Positions 8,872-21,676 of a stretch of DNA of 64,000 nt are shown in pieces (the stretch's first letter is position 1; each line of letters starts with the position of its first letter). The stretch covers positions 1,473,001 through 1,537,000 of the forward strand of contig NW_027183960.1 in the NCBI RefSeq assembly GCF_041296385.1, given 5' to 3'. Source of the DNA: Aphelocoma coerulescens (taxonomy: Eukaryota > Chordata > Aves > Passeriformes > Corvidae). A program made the position numbers and the translations under genes. The notes beneath the pieces are model-generated. The model saw only the letters and a list, made by a program, of their open reading frames with translations. It was not told the origin of the DNA and searched no databases.

Positions 8872-10074
8872 ATGTCTACTACTGGGAACCAGACATCTGA
8901 ACATTTAGACTATTGGCTTTCCAGGCTCACGCTATTCAAACCTGAAAGTGAAACTACTCTAACAGTAAGGATGATTGCAAGAAATGTTTCTGTTTACACC
9001 ACGACTGCCGACCATGCATCATTCTTACCTTGCACCTGTCCAAAGGCCTTCCTCCATCTGCGCTCCGGCAACTCTCACCCAGGCAAGGGCAGGGATGGAG
9101 GCTCTTGCCACAAGTAGCCCAAGCGTGCACATCTTCCTCATCCTGCTACTCCACTGCTGACGTCAGGGTATTCCCTGGAGCTGCAAACACCTGCCTTTGC
9201 TGCTCGAGGACCTTCTCTAGCACCATGCCAAACCCCTTCTCCTATGGCAGTGCTGCAGCATCCTGCGAGCCACGGACTGGAACTGGCACCTCCAGCAAAG
9301 TTGCTCCTGGGAAACATCCCTCAGCCATTCCCTTACTGCAATGAGCTGGACTCCTACTCCTTTGCAAGGCTCTTCCTGGACAGGTGCATCCTCAGCAATG
9401 AGACGGTTCTGCTGAGAGCCATGGCTCTGAGGGAGCAGCCAGTCCTGTCCAAAGGCCTTCCTCTGACTCCACTCCTGCAGCTCCCACGGAGGCACTGGGA
9501 GCCTCGGACACTCTTGCCACAAGTAGCCCAAGCATCGAGATCTTCCTCATCCTGCTCCTCCACTGCTGACATCAGGGAATTCCCTGGAGCTCCTAAAATC
9601 TGCCTTTCCTGCTGGAGGATCGTGTCTGGCAGCTCTCTGAGCCTCTTCGCCTTTGGCAGCGCCACAGCATCCTGAGAGTCATATACTGGAAACTGGCAGC
9701 TACAGGACACTTGCTGCTCCTAGGATGCTTTTCTCTGGGAAAATCTTCTTGGACACGACATTGCTCCAGTTTTTACTTCTAGGCCTTTCGTGGCCATCTG
9801 CATCCGCAGCCACAAGCAGCTTCTGATGATCGACATGGCTCTGGGAGAGCAGGGACTCCTGTCTGTGGACAAAGAAAACAAAGACAACTTGTAAGAAGAA
9901 AACCTGGAGCTTCTAGATAGAAGACAAAGGACTATTCAATCAAGGCAGGGCCAAGGGAGGAAACTTTCTAAAATGGAACAAGCAGCAGAAGCACAGTACT
10001 TTTGCAGAAGAAATTCCCTTCCCAGCACTTGGCTTAAGGAAAAAACCTCATGTTTCTATGAGAGACTTGAGTTC
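8872..10074 (-). repeat. Unit 9, type F, long (1203 bp)
   Basis: Exon remnant 9029-9862. It is marked by ACTGGGAACCAGAC at the front and GCGTGCACATC in the beta module. The back is E-like. Counterparts: 24084, 58137. Confidence 0.95.
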
Positions 10075-11277
10075 ATGTCTACTACTGGGTACCAGACATC
10101 TGAACATTTAGACTATTGGCTTTCCAGGCTCACGCTATTCAAACCGGAAAGTGAAACTATTCTAACAGAAGGGATGATTGCAAGAAATGTTTCTGTTTAC
10201 ACCACGACTGCCGACCATCCATCATTCTTACCTTGCACCTGTCCAAAGGCCTTCCTCCATCTGCGCTCCGGCAACTCTCACCCAGGCAAGGGCAGGGATG
10301 GAGGCTCTTGCCACAAGTAGCCCAAGCGTGGACATCTTCCTCATCCTGCTACTCCACTGCTGACGTCAGGGTATTCCCTGGAGCTGCAAACACCTGCCTT
10401 TGCTGCTCGAGGATCTTCTCTAGCACCATGCAAAACCCCTTCTCCTATGGCAGTGCTGCAGCATCCTGCGAGCCACGGACTGGAACTGGCACCTCCAGCA
10501 AAGTTGCTCCTGGGAAACATCCCTCAGCCATTCCCTTACTGCAATGAGCTGGACTCCTACTCCTCTGCAATGCTCTTCCTGGACAGGTGCATCCTCAGCA
10601 ATGAGACGGTTCTGCTGAGAGCCACGGCTCTGAGGGAGCAGCCAGTCCTGCCCAATGGTTGTCCTCCGTCACCAGTCCTGCAGCTCCCACGGAGGCACTG
10701 GGAGCCTTGGACACTCTTGCCACAAGTAGCCCAAGCGTGGACATCTTCCTCATCCTGCTCCTCCACTGCTGACGGCAGGGAATTCCCTGGTGCTCCCAAC
10801 ATCTGCCTTTCCTGCTCGAGGATCGTGTCTGGCAGCTCTCTGAGCCTCTTCAACTTTGGCAGCGCCACAGCATCCTAGGAGTCATATACTGGCAACTGGA
10901 ACCTCCAGGACACTTGCTGCTCCTAGGATGCTTTCCTCTGGGAAAATCTTCTTGCACACGTCCTTGCTCCAGTTTTTACTCCTAGGCCTTTCGTGGCCAT
11001 CTGCATTCTCAGCCACAAGCAGCTTCTGATGATCGACATGGCTCTGGGAGAGCAGGGACTCCTGTCTGTGGACAAAGAAAACAAAGACAACTTGTAAGAA
11101 GAAAACCTGGAGCTTCTAGTTAGAAAAAAAAGGACTATTCAATCAAGGCAGGGCCAAGGGAGGAAACTTTCTAAAATGGAACAAGCAGCAGAAGCACAGT
11201 AGTTTTGCAGAAGAAATTCCCCTCCCAGCACTTGGCTTAAGGAAAAAGCCTGATGTTTCTATGAGAGACTTGAGTTC
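10075..11277 (-). repeat. Unit 10, type G (A-like), long (1203 bp)
   Basis: Exon remnant 10232-11065. It is A-like but has CACCAGTCC at the module junction, TTCAACTTTGG near the acceptor side and CTGGAACCTCC. The preceding intron reads CACAGTACTTTTGC, which removes a TAG. Counterparts: 25287, 59340. Confidence 0.95.
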
Positions 11278-12071
11278 ATGTCTACTATTGGGTACCAGAC
11301 ATCTGAACATTTAGACTATTGGCTTTCCATGCTCACGCTATTCAAACCGGAAAGTGAAACTACTCTAACAGTAGGGATGATTGCAAGAAATGTTTCTGTT
11401 TACACCACGACTGCCGACCATGCATCATTCTTACCTTGCACCTGTCCAAAGGCCTTCCTCCGTCTGCGCTCTGGCAACTCTCACCCAGGCAAGGGCAAGG
11501 ATGGAGGCTCTTGCCACAAGTAGCCCAAGCGTGGACATCTTCCTCATCCTGCTCCGCCACTGCTGACATCAGGGAATTCCCTGGAGCTCCCAACATCTGC
11601 CTTTCCTGCTCGAGGATCGTGTCTGGCAGCTCTCTGAGCCTCTTCATCTTTGGCTGCGCCACAGCATCCTAGGAGTCATATACTGGCAACTGGCACCTCC
11701 AGGACACTTGCTGCTCCTAGGATGCTTTTCTCTGGGAAAATCTTCTTGCATACGACCTTGCTCCAGATTTTACTTCTAGGTCTTTCGTGGCCATGTGCAT
11801 CCGCGGCCACGAGCAGCTTCTGATGATCGACATGGCTCTGGGAGAGCAGGGACTCCTGTCTGTGGACAAAGAAAACAAAGACAACTTGTAAGAAGAAAAC
11901 CTGGAGCTTCTAGATAGAAGAGAAAGGACTATTCAATCAAGGCAGGGCCAAAGCAGGAAACTTTCTAAAATGGAACAAGCAGCAGAAGCACAGTAGTTTT
12001 GCAGAAGAAATTCCCCTCCCAGCACTTGGCTTAAGGAAAAAGTCTGATGTTTCTATGAGAGACTTGAGTTC
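11278..12071 (-). repeat. Unit 11, type H, short (794 bp)
   Basis: One-module exon 11435-11859. Unlike type B it has the A/D-type intron front (AACAGTAGGG). It is marked by TTCCATGCTCACG, CTCCGCCACTGC and TTTGGCTGCGCC. Counterparts: 26490, 60543. Confidence 0.95.
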
Positions 12072-12866
12072 ATGTCTACTATTGGATAGCAGACATCTGA
12101 ACATTTAGACTACTGGCTTTCCAGGCTCACGCAATTCAAACCGGAATGTCAAACTATTTCAAAAGCTAGAGATGCTTGGAAGAAATGTTTCTGTACTCAC
12201 CACAACTGGGGACCATGCATCATTCTTACCTTGCACCTGTCCAAAGGCCTTCCTCCGTCTCCAGTCCTGCCGCTCTCACGGAGGCACTGGGAGCCTCGGA
12301 CACTCTTGCCACAAGTAGCCCAAGCGTGGACATCTTCCTCATCCTGCTCCTCCACTGCTGACGTCAGGGAATTCCCTGGAGCTCCCAACATCTGCCTTTC
12401 CAGCTGGAGGATCATGTCTGGCAGCTCTCTGAGCCTCTTCACCTTTGGCAGCGCCACAGCATCCTAGGAGTCATATACTGGCAACTGGCACCTCCAGGAC
12501 ACTTGCTGCTCCTAGGATGCTTTTCTCTGGGAAAATCTTCTTGCATACAACCTTGCTCCAGTTTTTACTTCTAGGCCTTTCGTGGCCATCTGCATTCTCA
12601 GCCACAAGCAGGTTCTGATGATCAACAGGGCTCTGGGAGAGCAGGGACTCCTGTCTGTGGACAAAGAAAACAAAGACAACTTGTAAGATTAAAACCTGGA
12701 GCTTCTAGTTAGAAGAGAAAGGACTATTCAATCAAGGCAGGGCCAAGGGAGGAAACTTTCTAAAATGGAACAAGCAGCAGAAGCACAGTAGATTTGCAGA
12801 AGAAATTCCCCTCCCAGCACTTGGCTTAAGGAAAAAACCTCATGTTTCTATGAGAGACTTGAGTTC
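12072..12866 (-). repeat. Unit 12, type B', short (795 bp)
   Basis: One-module exon 12230-12654. It is B-like but has GCGTGGACATC (VHAWATCG) and TTCACCTTTGG. It directly follows another short unit, a pairing seen only three times in the window (also 26490/27284 and 60543/61337). Confidence 0.95.
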
Positions 12867-14070
12867 ATGTCTACTATTGGGTACCAGACATCTGAACATT
12901 TAGACTATTGGCTTTCCAGGCTCACACTATTCAAACCGGAAAGTGAAACTACTCTAAAAGCTAGAGGCGATTGCAAGAAATGTTTCTGCTCGCACCACGA
13001 CTGCCGACCATGCATCATTCTTACCTTGCACCTGTCCAAAGGCCTTCCTCCGTCTGCGCTCTGGCAACTCTCACCCAAGCTCGGGCAGGGATGGAGGCTC
13101 TTGCCACAAGTAGCCCAAGCCTGGAGATATTCCTCATCCTGATCTTCCACTGCTGACATCTAGGAATTCCCTGGAGCTGCAAACACTTGCCTTTGCTGCT
13201 CGAGGATCTTCTCTAGCACCATGCCAAACCCCTTCTCCTATGGCAGTGCTGCAGCATCCTGCGAGCCATGGACTGGAACTGGCACCTTCAGCATAGTTGC
13301 TCCTGGGAAACATCCTTCAGCCATTCCCTTACTGCAATGAGCTGGACTCCTACTCCTTTGCAAGGCTCTTCCTGGATAGGTGCATCCTCAGCAATGAGAC
13401 GGTTCTGCTGAGAGCCGCGGCTCTGAGGGAGCAGCCAGTCCTGCCCAAAGGCCTTCCTCCGTCTCCACTCCTGCAGCTCCCACGGAGGCACTGGGAGCCT
13501 TGGACACGCTTGCCACAAGTAGCCCAAGCGTGGACATCTTCCTCATCCTGCTCCGCCACTGCTGACATCAGGGAATTCCCTGGAGCTCCCAACATGTGCC
13601 TTTCCTGCTCGAGGATCGTGTCTGGCAGCTCTCTGAGCCTCTTACATTTTGGAAGCGCAACAGCATCCTAGGAGTCCTATACTGGCAACTGGCAGCTCCA
13701 GGACACTTGCTGCTCCTAGGATGCTTTTCTCTGGGAAAATCTTCTTGCACACAACCTTGCTGCAGATTTTACTTCTAGGCCTTTCGTGGCCATCTGCATC
13801 CACGGCCACAAGCAGCTTCTGATGATCGACATGGCTCTGGGAGAGCAGGGACTCCTGTCTGTGGACAAAGAAAACAAAGACAACTTGTAAGAAGAAAACC
13901 TGGAGCTTCTAGTTAGAAGAGAAAGGACTATTCAATCAAGGCAGAGCCAAGGGAGGAAACTTTCTAAAATGGAACAAGCAGCAGAAGCACAGCAGTATTG
14001 CAGAAGAAATTCCCCTCCCAGCACTTGGCTTAAGGAAAACGCCTGATGTTTCTGTGAGAGACATGAGTTC
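12867..14070 (-). repeat. Unit 13, type C', long (1204 bp)
   Basis: Exon remnant 13025-13858. It is C-like with ATTGGGTACC at the front and GAGAGCCGCGGCTC at the module junction. Its front (to about 13.18 kb) is the right end of the 15,212-bp match to 28079. Beyond that the partner changes to an E-like back. Confidence 0.95.
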
Positions 14071-15273
14071 ATGTCTACTATTGGGTACCAGACATCTGAA
14101 CATTTAGACTATTGGCTTTCCAGGCTCACGCTATTCAAACCGGAAAGTGAAACTACTCTAACAGTAAGGATGATTGCAAGAAATGTTTCTGTTTACACCA
14201 CGACTGCCGACCATGCATCATTCTTACCTTGCACCTGTCCAAAGGCCTTCCTCCGTCTGCGCTCTGGCAACTCTCACCCAGGCAAGGGCAGGGATAGAGG
14301 CTCTTGCCACAAGTAGCCCAAGCATGGACATCTTCCTCATCCTGCTACTCCACTGCTGACGTCAGGGTATTCCCTGGAGCTGCAAACACCTGCCTTTGCG
14401 GCTCGAGGACCTTCTCTAGCACCATGCCAAACCCCTTCTCCTATGGCAGTGCTGCAGCATCCTGCGAGCCATGGACTGGAACTGGCACCTTCAGCATAGT
14501 TGCTCCTGGGAAACATCATTCAGCCATTCCCTTACTGCAATGAGCTGGACTCCTACTCCTTTGCAAGGCTCTTCCTGGACAGGTGCATCCTCAGCAATGA
14601 GACGGTTCTGCTGAGAGCCATGGCTCTGAGGGAGGAGCCAGTCCTGCCCAAAGGCCTTCCTCTGACTCCACTCCTGCAGCTCTCACGGAGGCACTGGGAG
14701 CCTTGGACACTCTTGCCACAAGTAGCCCAAGCGTGGACATCTTCCTCATCCTGCTCCTCCACTGCTGACGTCAGGGAATTCCCTGGAGCTCCTAAAATCT
14801 GCCTTTCCTGCTGGAGGATCGTGTCTGGCAGCTCTCTGATCCTCTTCGCCTTTGGCAGCGCCACAGCATCCTGAGAGTCATATACTGGAAACTGGCAGCT
14901 ACATGACACTTGCCGCTCCTAGGATGCTTTTCTCTGGGAAAATCTTCTTGGACACGACATTGCTCCAGTTTTTACTTCTAGGCTTTTCGTGGCCATCTGC
15001 ATTCTCAGCCACAAGCAGGTTCTGATGATCGACATGGCTCAGGGAGAGCAGGGACTCCTGTCTGTGGACAAAGAAAACAAAGACAACTTGTAAGAAGAAA
15101 ACCTGGAGCTTCTAGTTAGAAGAGAAAGGACTATTCAAACAAGGCAGGGCCAAGGGAGGAAACTATCTAAAATGGAACAAGCAGCAGAAGCACAGTAGTT
15201 TTGCAGAAGAAATTCCCTTCCCAGCACTTGGCTTAAGGAAAAAACCTCATGTTTCTATGAGAGACTTGAGTTC
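14071..15273 (-). repeat. Unit 14, type D'', long (1203 bp)
   Basis: Exon remnant 14228-15061. The back is D-like (GGAGGAGCC). The front has the ordinary CTGACGTCAGGG, unlike unit 4. It carries GGCTCAGGGAGAGC near 15,040 where other units have GGCTCTGGGAGAGC. Confidence 0.95.
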
Positions 15274-16476
15274 ATGTCTACTACTGGGTACCAGACATCT
15301 GAACATTTAGACTATTGGCTTTCCAGGCTCACGCTATTCAAACCGGAAAGTGAAACTATTCTAACAGAAGGGATGATTGCAAGAAATGTTTCTGTTTACA
15401 CCACGACTGCCGACCATCCATCATTCTTACCTTGCACCTGTCCAAAGGCCTTCCTCCATCTGCGCTCCGGCAACTCTCACCCAGGCAAGGGCAGGGATGG
15501 AGGCTCTTGCCACAAGTAGCCCAAGCGTGGACATCTTCCTCATCCTGCTACTCCACTGCTGACGTCAGGGTATTCCCTGGAGCTGCAAACACCTGCCTTT
15601 GCTGCTCGAGGACCTTCTCTAGCACCATGCAAAACCCCTTCTCCTATGGCAGTGCTGCAGCATCCTGCGAGCCACGGACTGGAACTGGCACCTCCAGCAA
15701 AGTTACTCCTGGGAAACATCCCTCAGCCATTCCCTTACTGCAATGAGCTGGACTCCTACTCCTCTGCAATGCTCTTCCTGGACAGGTGCATCCTCAGCAA
15801 TGAGACGGTTCTGCTGAGAGCCACGGCTCTGAGGGAGCAGCCAGTCCTGCCCAATGGTTGTCCTCCGTCACCACTCCTGCAGCTCCCACGGAGGCACTGG
15901 GAGCCTTGGACACTCTTGCCACAAGTAGCCCAAGCGTGGACATCTTCCTCATCCTGCTCCTCCACTGCTGACGGCAGGGAATTCCCTGGTGCTCCCAACA
16001 TCTGCCTTTCCTGCTCGAGGATCGTGTCTGGCAGCTCTCTGAGCCTCTTTGCCTTTGGCAGCGCCACAGCATCCTAGGAGTCATATACTGGCAACTGGCA
16101 CCTCCAGGACACTTGCTGCTCCTAGGATGCTTTCCTCTGGGAAAATCTTCTTGCACACGTCCTTGCTCCAGTTTTTACTCCTAGGCCTTTCGTGGCCATC
16201 TGCATTCTCAGCCACAAGCAGGTTCTGATGATCGACATGGCTCTGGGAGAGCAGGGACTCCTGTCTGTGGACAAAGAAAACAAAGACAACTTGTAAGAAG
16301 AAAACCTGGAGCTTCTAGTTAGAAAAAAAAGGACTATTCAATCAAGGCAGGGCCAAGGGAGGAAACTTTCTAAAATGGAACAAGCAGCAGAAGCACAGTA
16401 GTTTTGCAGAAGAAATTCCCCTCCCAGCACTTGGCTTAAGGAAAAAGCCTGATGTTTCTATGAGAGACTTGAGTTC
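15274..16476 (-). repeat. Unit 15, type A, long (1203 bp)
   Basis: Exon remnant 15431-16264. This is the counterpart of unit 1 at an offset of 15,212, with T in GGTGCTCCC. Confidence 0.95.
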
Positions 16477-17271
16477 ATGTCTACTATTGGATAGCAGACA
16501 TCTGAACATTTAGACTACTGGCTTTCCAGGCTCACGCAATTCAAACCGGAATGTCAAACTATTTCAAAAGCTAGAGATGCTTGGAAGAAATGTTTCTGTA
16601 CTCACCACAACTGGGGACCATGCATCATTCTTACCTTGCACCTGTCCAAAGGCCTTCCTCCGTCTCCAGTCCTGCCGCTCTCACGGAGGCACTGGGAGCC
16701 TCGGACACTCTTGCCACAAGTAGCCCAAGCGGGGACATCTTCCTCATCCTGCTCCTCCACTGCTGACGTCAGGGAATTCCCTGGAGCTCCCAACATCTGC
16801 CTTTCCAGCTGGAGGATCATGTCTGGCAGCTCTCTGAGCCTCTTCAACTTTGGCAGCGCCACAGCATCCTAGGAGTCATATACTGGCAACTGGCACCTCC
16901 AGGACACTTGCTGCTCCTAGGATGCTTTTCTCTAGTAAAATCTTCTTGCATACAACCTTGCTCCAGTTTTTACTTCTAGGCCATTAGTGGCCATCTGCAT
17001 TCTCAGCCACAAGCAGGTTCTGATGATCAACAGGGCTCTGGGAGAGCAGGGACTCCTGTCTGTGGACAAAGAAAACAAAGACAACTTGTAAGATTAAAAC
17101 CTGGAGCTTCTAGTTAGAAGAGAAAGGACTATTCAATCAAGGCAGGGCCAAGGGAGGAAACTTTCTAAAATGGAACAAGCAGCAGAAGCACAGTAGATTT
17201 GCAGAAGAAATTCCCCTCCCAGCACTTGGCTTAAGGAAAAAACCTCATGTTTCTATGAGAGACTTGAGTTC
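16477..17271 (-). repeat. Unit 16, type B, short (795 bp)
   Basis: Exon remnant 16635-17059. It shares TCTCTAGTAAAATC with unit 2 and has GGCCATTAGTGGCC (near 16,984), a variant also in units 20 and 50. Confidence 0.95.
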
Positions 17272-18475
17272 ATGTCTACTATAGGGTAGCAGACATCTGA
17301 ACATTTAGACTATTGGCTTTCCAGGCTCACACTATTCAAACCGGAAAGTGAAACTACTCTAAAAGCTAGAGGCGATTGCAAGAAATGTTTCTGCTCGCAC
17401 CACGACTGCCGACCATGCATCATTCTTACCTTGCACCTGTCCAAAGGCCTTCCTCCGTCTGCGCTCTGGCAACTCTCACCCAAGCTCGGGCAGGGATGGA
17501 GGCTCTTGCCACAAGTAGCCCAAGCCTGGAGATATTCCTCATCCTGATCTTCCACTGCTGACATCTAGGAATTCCCTGGAGCTGCAAACACCTGCCTTTG
17601 CTGCTCGAGGATCTTCTCTAGCACCATGCCAAATGCCTTCTCCTGTGGCAGTGCTGCAGCATCCTGCGAGCCATGGACTGGAACTGGCACCTTCAGCATA
17701 GTTGCTCCTGGGAAACATCCTTCAGCCATTCCCTTACTGCAATGAGCTGGACTCCTACTCCTTTGCAAGGCTCTTCCTGGATAGGTGCATCCTCAGCAAT
17801 GAGACGGTTCTGCTGAGAGCCACGGCTCTGAGGGAGCAGCCAGTCCTGCCCAAAGGCCTTCCTCCGTCTCCACTCCTGCAGCTCCCACAGAGGCACTGGG
17901 AGCCTTGGACACGCTTGCCACAAGTAGCCCAAGCGTGGACATCTTCCTCATCCTGCTCCGCCACTGCTGACATCAGGGAATTCCCTGGAGCTCCCAACAT
18001 GTGCCTTTCCTGCTCGAGGATCGTGTCTGGCAGCTCTCTGAGCCTCTTACACTTTGGAAGCGCAACAGCATCCTAGGAGTCCTATACTGGCAACTGGCAG
18101 CTCCAGGACACTTGCTGCTCCTAGGATGCTTTTCTCTGGGAAAATCTTCTTGCACACAACCTTGCTGCAGATTTTACTTCTAGGCCTTTCGTGGCCATCT
18201 GCATCCACGGCCACAAGCAGCTTCTGATGATCGACATGGCTCTGGGAGAGCAGGGACTCCTGTCTGTGGACAAAGAAAACAAAGACAACTTGTAAGAAGA
18301 AAACCTGGAGCTTCTAGTTAGAAGAGAAAGGACTATTCAATCAAGGCAGAGCCAAGGGAGGAAACTTTCTAAAATGGAACAAGCAGCAGAAGCACAGCAG
18401 TATTGCAGAAGAAATTCCCCTCCCAGCACTTGGCTTAAGGAAAACGCCTGATGTTTCTGTGAGAGACATGAGTTC
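17272..18475 (-). repeat. Unit 17, type C, long (1204 bp)
   Basis: Exon remnant 17430-18263. It matches unit 3 closely and has TTACACTTTGG (near 18,052) in place of TTACATTTTGG. Confidence 0.95.
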
Positions 18476-19678
18476 ATGTCTACTATTGGGTACCAGACAT
18501 CTGAACATTTAGACTATTGGCTTTCCAGGCTCACGCTATTCAAACCTGAAAGTGAAACTACTCTAACAGTAAGGATGATTGCAAGAAATGTTTCTGTTTA
18601 CACCACGACTGCCGACCATGCATCATTCTTACCTTGCACCTGTCCAAAGGCCTTCCTCTGTCTGCGCTCCGGCAACTCTCACCCAGGCAAGGGCAGGGAT
18701 AGAGGCTCTTGCCACAAGTAGCCCAAGCATGAACATCTTCCTCATCCTGCTACTCCACTGCTTACGTCAGGGTATTCCCTGGAGCTGCAAACACCTGCCT
18801 TTGCGGCTCGAGGACCTTCTCTAGCACCATGCCAAACCCCTTCTCCTATGGCAGTGCTGCAGCATCCTGCGAGCCATGGACTGGAACTGGCACCTTCAGC
18901 ATAGTTGCTCCTGGGAAACATCATTCAGCCATTCCCTTACTGCAATGAGCTGGACTCCTACTCCTTTGCAAGGCTCTTCCTGGACAGGTGCATCCTCAGC
19001 AATGAGACGGTTCTGCTGAGAGCCATGGCTCTGAGGGAGGAGCCAGTCCTGCCCAAAGGCCTTCCTCTGACTCCACTCCTGCAGCTCTCACGGAGGCACT
19101 GGGAGCCTTGGACACTCTTGCCACAAGTAGCCCAAGCGTGGACATCTTCCTCATCCTGCTCCTCCACTGCTGACGTCAGGGAATTCCCTGGAGCTCCTAA
19201 AATCTGCCTTTCCTGCTGGAGGATCGTGTCTGGCAGCTCTCTGATCCTCTTCGCCTTTGGCAGCGCCACAGCATCCTGAGAGTCATATACTGGAAACTGG
19301 CAGCTACATGACACTTGCCGCTCCTAGGATGCTTTTCTCTGGGAAAATCTTCTTGGACACGACATTGCTCCAGTTTTTACTTCTAGGCTTTTCGTGGCCA
19401 TCTGCATTCTCAGCCACAAGCAGGTTCTGATGATCGACATGGCTCTGGGAGAGCAGGGACTCCTGTCTGTGGACAAAGAAAACAAAGACAACTTGTAAGA
19501 AGAAAACCTGGAGCTTCTAGTTAGAAGAGAAAGGACTATTCAAACAAGGCAGGGCCAAGGGAGGAAACTATCTAAAATGGAACAAGCAGCAGAAGCACAG
19601 TAGTTTTGCAGAAGAAATTCCCTTCCCAGCACTTGGCTTAAGGAAAAAACCTCATGTTTCTATGAGAGACTTGAGTTC
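18476..19678 (-). repeat. Unit 18, type D, long (1203 bp)
   Basis: Exon remnant 18633-19466. It is the counterpart of unit 4, including CTTACGTCAG in the beta module and the lost hairpin arm. Confidence 0.95.
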
Positions 19679-20881
19679 ATGTCTACTACTGGGTACCAGA
19701 CATCTGAACATTTAGACTATTGGCTTTCCAGGCTCACGCTATTCAAACCGGAAAGTGAAACTATTCTAACAGAAGGGATGATTGCAAGAAATGTTTCTGT
19801 TTACACCACGACTGCCGACCATCCATCATTCTTACCTTGCACCTGTCCAAAGGCCTTCCTCCATCTGCGCTCCGGCAACTCTCACCCAGGCAAGGGCAGG
19901 GATGGAGGCTCTTGCCACAAGTAGCCCAAGCGTGGACATCTTCCTCATCCTGCTACTCCACTGCTGACGTCAGGGTATTCCCTGGAGCTGCAAACACCTG
20001 CCTTTGCTGCTCGAGGACCTTCTCTAGCACCATGCAAAACCCCTTCTCCTATGGCAGCGCTGCAGCATCCTGCGAGCCACGGACTGGAACTGGCACCTCC
20101 AGCAAAGTTACTCCTGGGAAACATCCCTCAGCCATTCCCTTACTGCAATGAGCTGGACTCCTACTCCTCTGCAATGCTCTTCCTGGACAGGTGCATCCTC
20201 AGCAATGAGACGGTTCTGCTGAGAGCCACGGCTCTGAGGGAGCAGCCAGTCCTGCCCAATGGTTGTCCTCCGTCACCACTCCTGCAGCTCCCACGGAGGC
20301 ACTGGGAGCCTTGGACACTCTTGCCACAAGTAGCCCAAGCGTGGACATCTTCCTCATCCTGCTCCTCCACTGCTGACGGCAGGGAATTCCCTGGTGCTCC
20401 CAACATCTGCCTTTCCTGCTCGAGGATCGTGTCTGGCAGCTCTCTGAGCCTCTTTGCCTTTGGCAGCGCCACAGCATCCTAGGAGTCATATACTGGCAAC
20501 TGGCACCTCCAGGACACTTGCTGCTCCTAGGATGCTTTCCTCTGGGAAAATCTTCTTGCACACGTCCTTGCTCCAGTTTTTACTCCTAGGCCTTTCGTGG
20601 CCATCTGCATTCTCAGCCACAAGCAGGTTCTGATGATCGACATGGCTCTGGGAGAGCAGGGACTCCTGTCTGTGGACAAAGAAAACAAAGACAACTTGTA
20701 AGAAGAAAACCTGGAGCTTCTAGTTAGAAAAAAAAGGACTATTCAATCAAGGCAGGGCCAAGGGAGGAAACTTTCTAAAATGGAACAAGCAGCAGAAGCA
20801 CAGTAGTTTTGCAGAAGAAATTCCCCTCCCAGCACTTGGCTTAAGGAAAAAGCCTGATGTTTCTATGAGAGACTTGAGTTC
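19679..20881 (-). repeat. Unit 19, type A, long (1203 bp)
   Basis: Exon remnant 19836-20669. It has a private GGCAGCGCTGCAGC near 20,055 (other A copies have GGCAGTGCTGCAGC). Confidence 0.95.
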
Positions 20882-21676
20882 ATGTCTACTATTGGATAGC
20901 AGACATCTGAACATTTAGACTACTGGCTTTCCAGGCTCACGCAATTCAAACCGGAATGTCAAACTATTTCAAAAGCTAGAGATGCTTGGAAGAAATGTTT
21001 CTGTACTCACCACAACTGGGGACCATGCATCATTCTTACCTTGCACCTGTCCAAAGGCCTTCCTCCGTCTCCAGTCCTGCCGCTCTCACGGAGGCACTGG
21101 GAGCCTCGGACACTCTTGCCACAAGTAGCCCAAGCGGGGACATCTTCCTCATCCTGCTCCTCCACTGCTGACGTCAGGGAATTCCCTGGAGCTCCCAACA
21201 TCTGCCTTTCCAGCTGGAGGATCATGTCTGGCAGCTCTCTGAGCCTCTTCAACTTTGGCAGCGCCACAGCATCCTAGGAGTCATATACTGGCAACTGGCA
21301 CCTCCAGGACACTTGCTGCTCCTAGGATGCTTTTCTCTAGTAAAATCTTCTTGCATACAACCTTGCTCCAGTTTTTACTTCTAGGCCATTAGTGGCCATC
21401 TGCATTCTCAGCCACAAGCAGGTTCTGATGATCAACAGGGCTCTTGGAGAGCAGGGACTCCTGTCTGTGGACAAAGAAAACAAAGACAACTTGTAAGAAG
21501 AAAACCTGGAGCTTCTAGTTAGAAGAGAAAGGACTATTCAATCAAGGCAGGGCCAAGGGAGGAAACTTTCTAAAATGGAACAAGCAGCAGAAGCACAGTA
21601 GATTTGCAGAAGAAATTCCCCTCCCAGCACTTGGCTTAAGGAAAAAACCTCATGTTTCTATGAGAGACTTGAGTTC
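20882..21676 (-). repeat. Unit 20, type B, short (795 bp)
   Basis: Exon remnant 21040-21464. It has TCTCTAGTAAAATC, CCATTAGTGG and GTAAGAAG after the acceptor. All three variants recur together in unit 50 at an offset of 34,053. Confidence 0.95.

Larger units (their letters stand above)
62..15273. repeat. 15,212-bp super-repeat, block 1
   Basis: This block has fourteen units in the order A B C D A B C E F G H B' C' D''. Their lengths are 1203, 795, 1204, 1203, 1203, 795, 1204, 1203, 1203, 1203, 794, 795, 1204 and 1203, which sum to 15,212. Every anchor from 62 to 14071 has a counterpart exactly 15,212 bases later. The sequence agreement by eye is very close up to about 13.18 kb, where the partner unit changes type. 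Confidence 0.92.
15274..19678. repeat. 4,405-bp four-unit higher-order repeat, block 2 first copy
   Basis: The order is A B C D, with the same lengths as 62-4466 and a constant offset of 15,212 from it. Confidence 0.9.

Noticed and set aside
9973..10320. Plus-strand 115-codon open frame running from the intron remnant into the exon
   Set aside because: It is open only in units where a TAG in CACAGTAG is replaced (CACAGTAC or CACAGCAG). It crosses the intron and has no supporting signal.
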